Assembly (NCBI GenBank): GCA_010672165.1
Contig: JAAHHN010000053.1
Span: 1 to 34,395, forward strand
Direction of reading: 5' to 3'
Length of the DNA: 34,395 nt
From: Spirulina sp. SIO3F2
GTDB taxonomy: Bacteria; Cyanobacteriota; Cyanobacteriia; Cyanobacteriales; Spirulinaceae
Shown here: positions 34,290 through 34,395 of the stretch, piece by piece
Position numbering within the stretch: position 1 is the first letter of the stretch
How the letters are laid out: each line of letters begins with the position of its first letter
Position numbers and translations under genes: made by a program
Notes under the pieces: model-generated
What the model saw: the letters and a program-made list of their open reading frames with translations, nothing else
What the model was told of the DNA's origin: nothing
Databases searched by the model: none

Positions 34290-34395
34290 AGCCCCCGTTT
34301 TCTAAACGGGGGATATAAGCGAAGAGCTGAATTTATTCAGCCGTGATGTGGGTCATTGATGTAATTGAGGATACGTTGAGTACTCACCTTGCCCG
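34274..34395. mobile_element. Left end of an IS200/IS605-family element (partial)
   Basis: Right after TTAC (34270-34273) the kinase reading frame turns foreign. A subterminal hairpin follows: CCCCCGTTT (34292-34300) with AAACGGGGG (34304-34312), loop TCT. The 3' end of a minus-strand tnpA-like gene lies next to it. A hairpin end, no terminal inverted repeat, insertion after a TTAC-like tetranucleotide, and tnpA read toward this end all match the IS605/IS608 layout. The rest lies outside the window, so the family call depends on the flank. Confidence 0.6.
34337..34395 (-). CDS. tnpA: C-terminus of an IS200-type TnpA transposase (partial)
   Basis: Only the last 18 codons are in the window, GKVSTQRILNYINDPHHG, then TGA on the minus strand. 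Y1-type IS200 transposases commonly end with 'G.vs...i..YI..q', which this resembles. The piece is short, so the call relies on its position beside a hairpin end. A second palindrome, GCTGAAT/ATTCAGC (34326-34341), overlaps the stop codon. Confidence 0.5.
   Translation of the reverse strand, partial: GKVSTQRILNYINDPHHG

Noticed and set aside
34292-34312. GC-rich hairpin read as terminator of the histidine kinase gene
   Set aside because: It has no U-run after it in the kinase direction, the kinase domain is incomplete, and a tnpA-like C-terminus adjoins it, so an IS end explains it better.

Overview
The window is chromosomal DNA from a cyanobacterium. The evidence is the frequent HIP1-type octamer GCGATCGC, the split ATP synthase operon order atp1-atpB-atpE-atpG-atpF-atpH-atpA-atpC with two b-type subunits (b' and b) and no beta/epsilon genes, a cyanobacterial gamma subunit, a plant-type ferredoxin, and several protein families common in filamentous cyanobacteria (Uma2/DUF820, pentapeptide repeats, CHASE2 cyclase, YbjN, DUF389). 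I cannot name the species.

Layout. 1-2.5 kb: a PIG-V-like membrane mannosyltransferase cut by the left edge, a ParD antitoxin next to a decayed ParE toxin, and an unrecognised acidic protein, with remnants of dispersed cyanobacterial repeats. 2.5-5.7 kb: a long isoleucyl-tRNA synthetase of the eukaryote-like (type 2) class. 5.9-6.5 kb: a Uma2 nuclease-fold protein. 6.8-13.2 kb: a plus-strand cassette of a DUF4157 protein (HELTH metal motif at the N-terminus, compositionally different C-terminus with hydrophobic segments), a YbjN-domain protein, and a two-module AAA+ ATPase. DUF4157 proteins and such ATPases are recurrent parts of extracellular contractile injection systems, but no sheath, tube or baseplate gene is in the window. 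13.4-16.3 kb: an AT-rich minus-strand cassette of a two-TM coiled-coil protein with a possible PLD-like sensor domain, an N-formylglutamate-amidohydrolase-like hydrolase, and a probable heme-oxygenase-fold (HDO-like) protein. This is the best candidate for an undescribed system. 16.4-25 kb: DUF389 membrane protein, pentapeptide protein, ArsP/YraQ-type permease, a small conserved protein overlapping a UPF0158 gene, a CHASE2 adenylate cyclase, a PD-(D/E)xK nuclease-like protein and a SAM methyltransferase.

25.1-31.3 kb: the ATP synthase operon, from a leader rich in inverted repeats to a strong stem-loop after atpC. Stem-loops flank atpE, and atpG uses a TTG start with a near-perfect Shine-Dalgarno. 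31.5-34.4 kb: a PsiE-like membrane protein, a [2Fe-2S] ferredoxin, tRNA-Arg(CCG) on the minus strand with its own terminator, and a GAF histidine kinase. The kinase's ATPase domain is cut off by what looks like the left end of an IS200/IS605-family element whose tnpA C-terminus runs off the right edge.

The accessory parts (toxin-antitoxin, DUF4157 cassette, AT-rich cassette, orphan nucleases, IS) surround conserved housekeeping blocks (ileS, atp operon).
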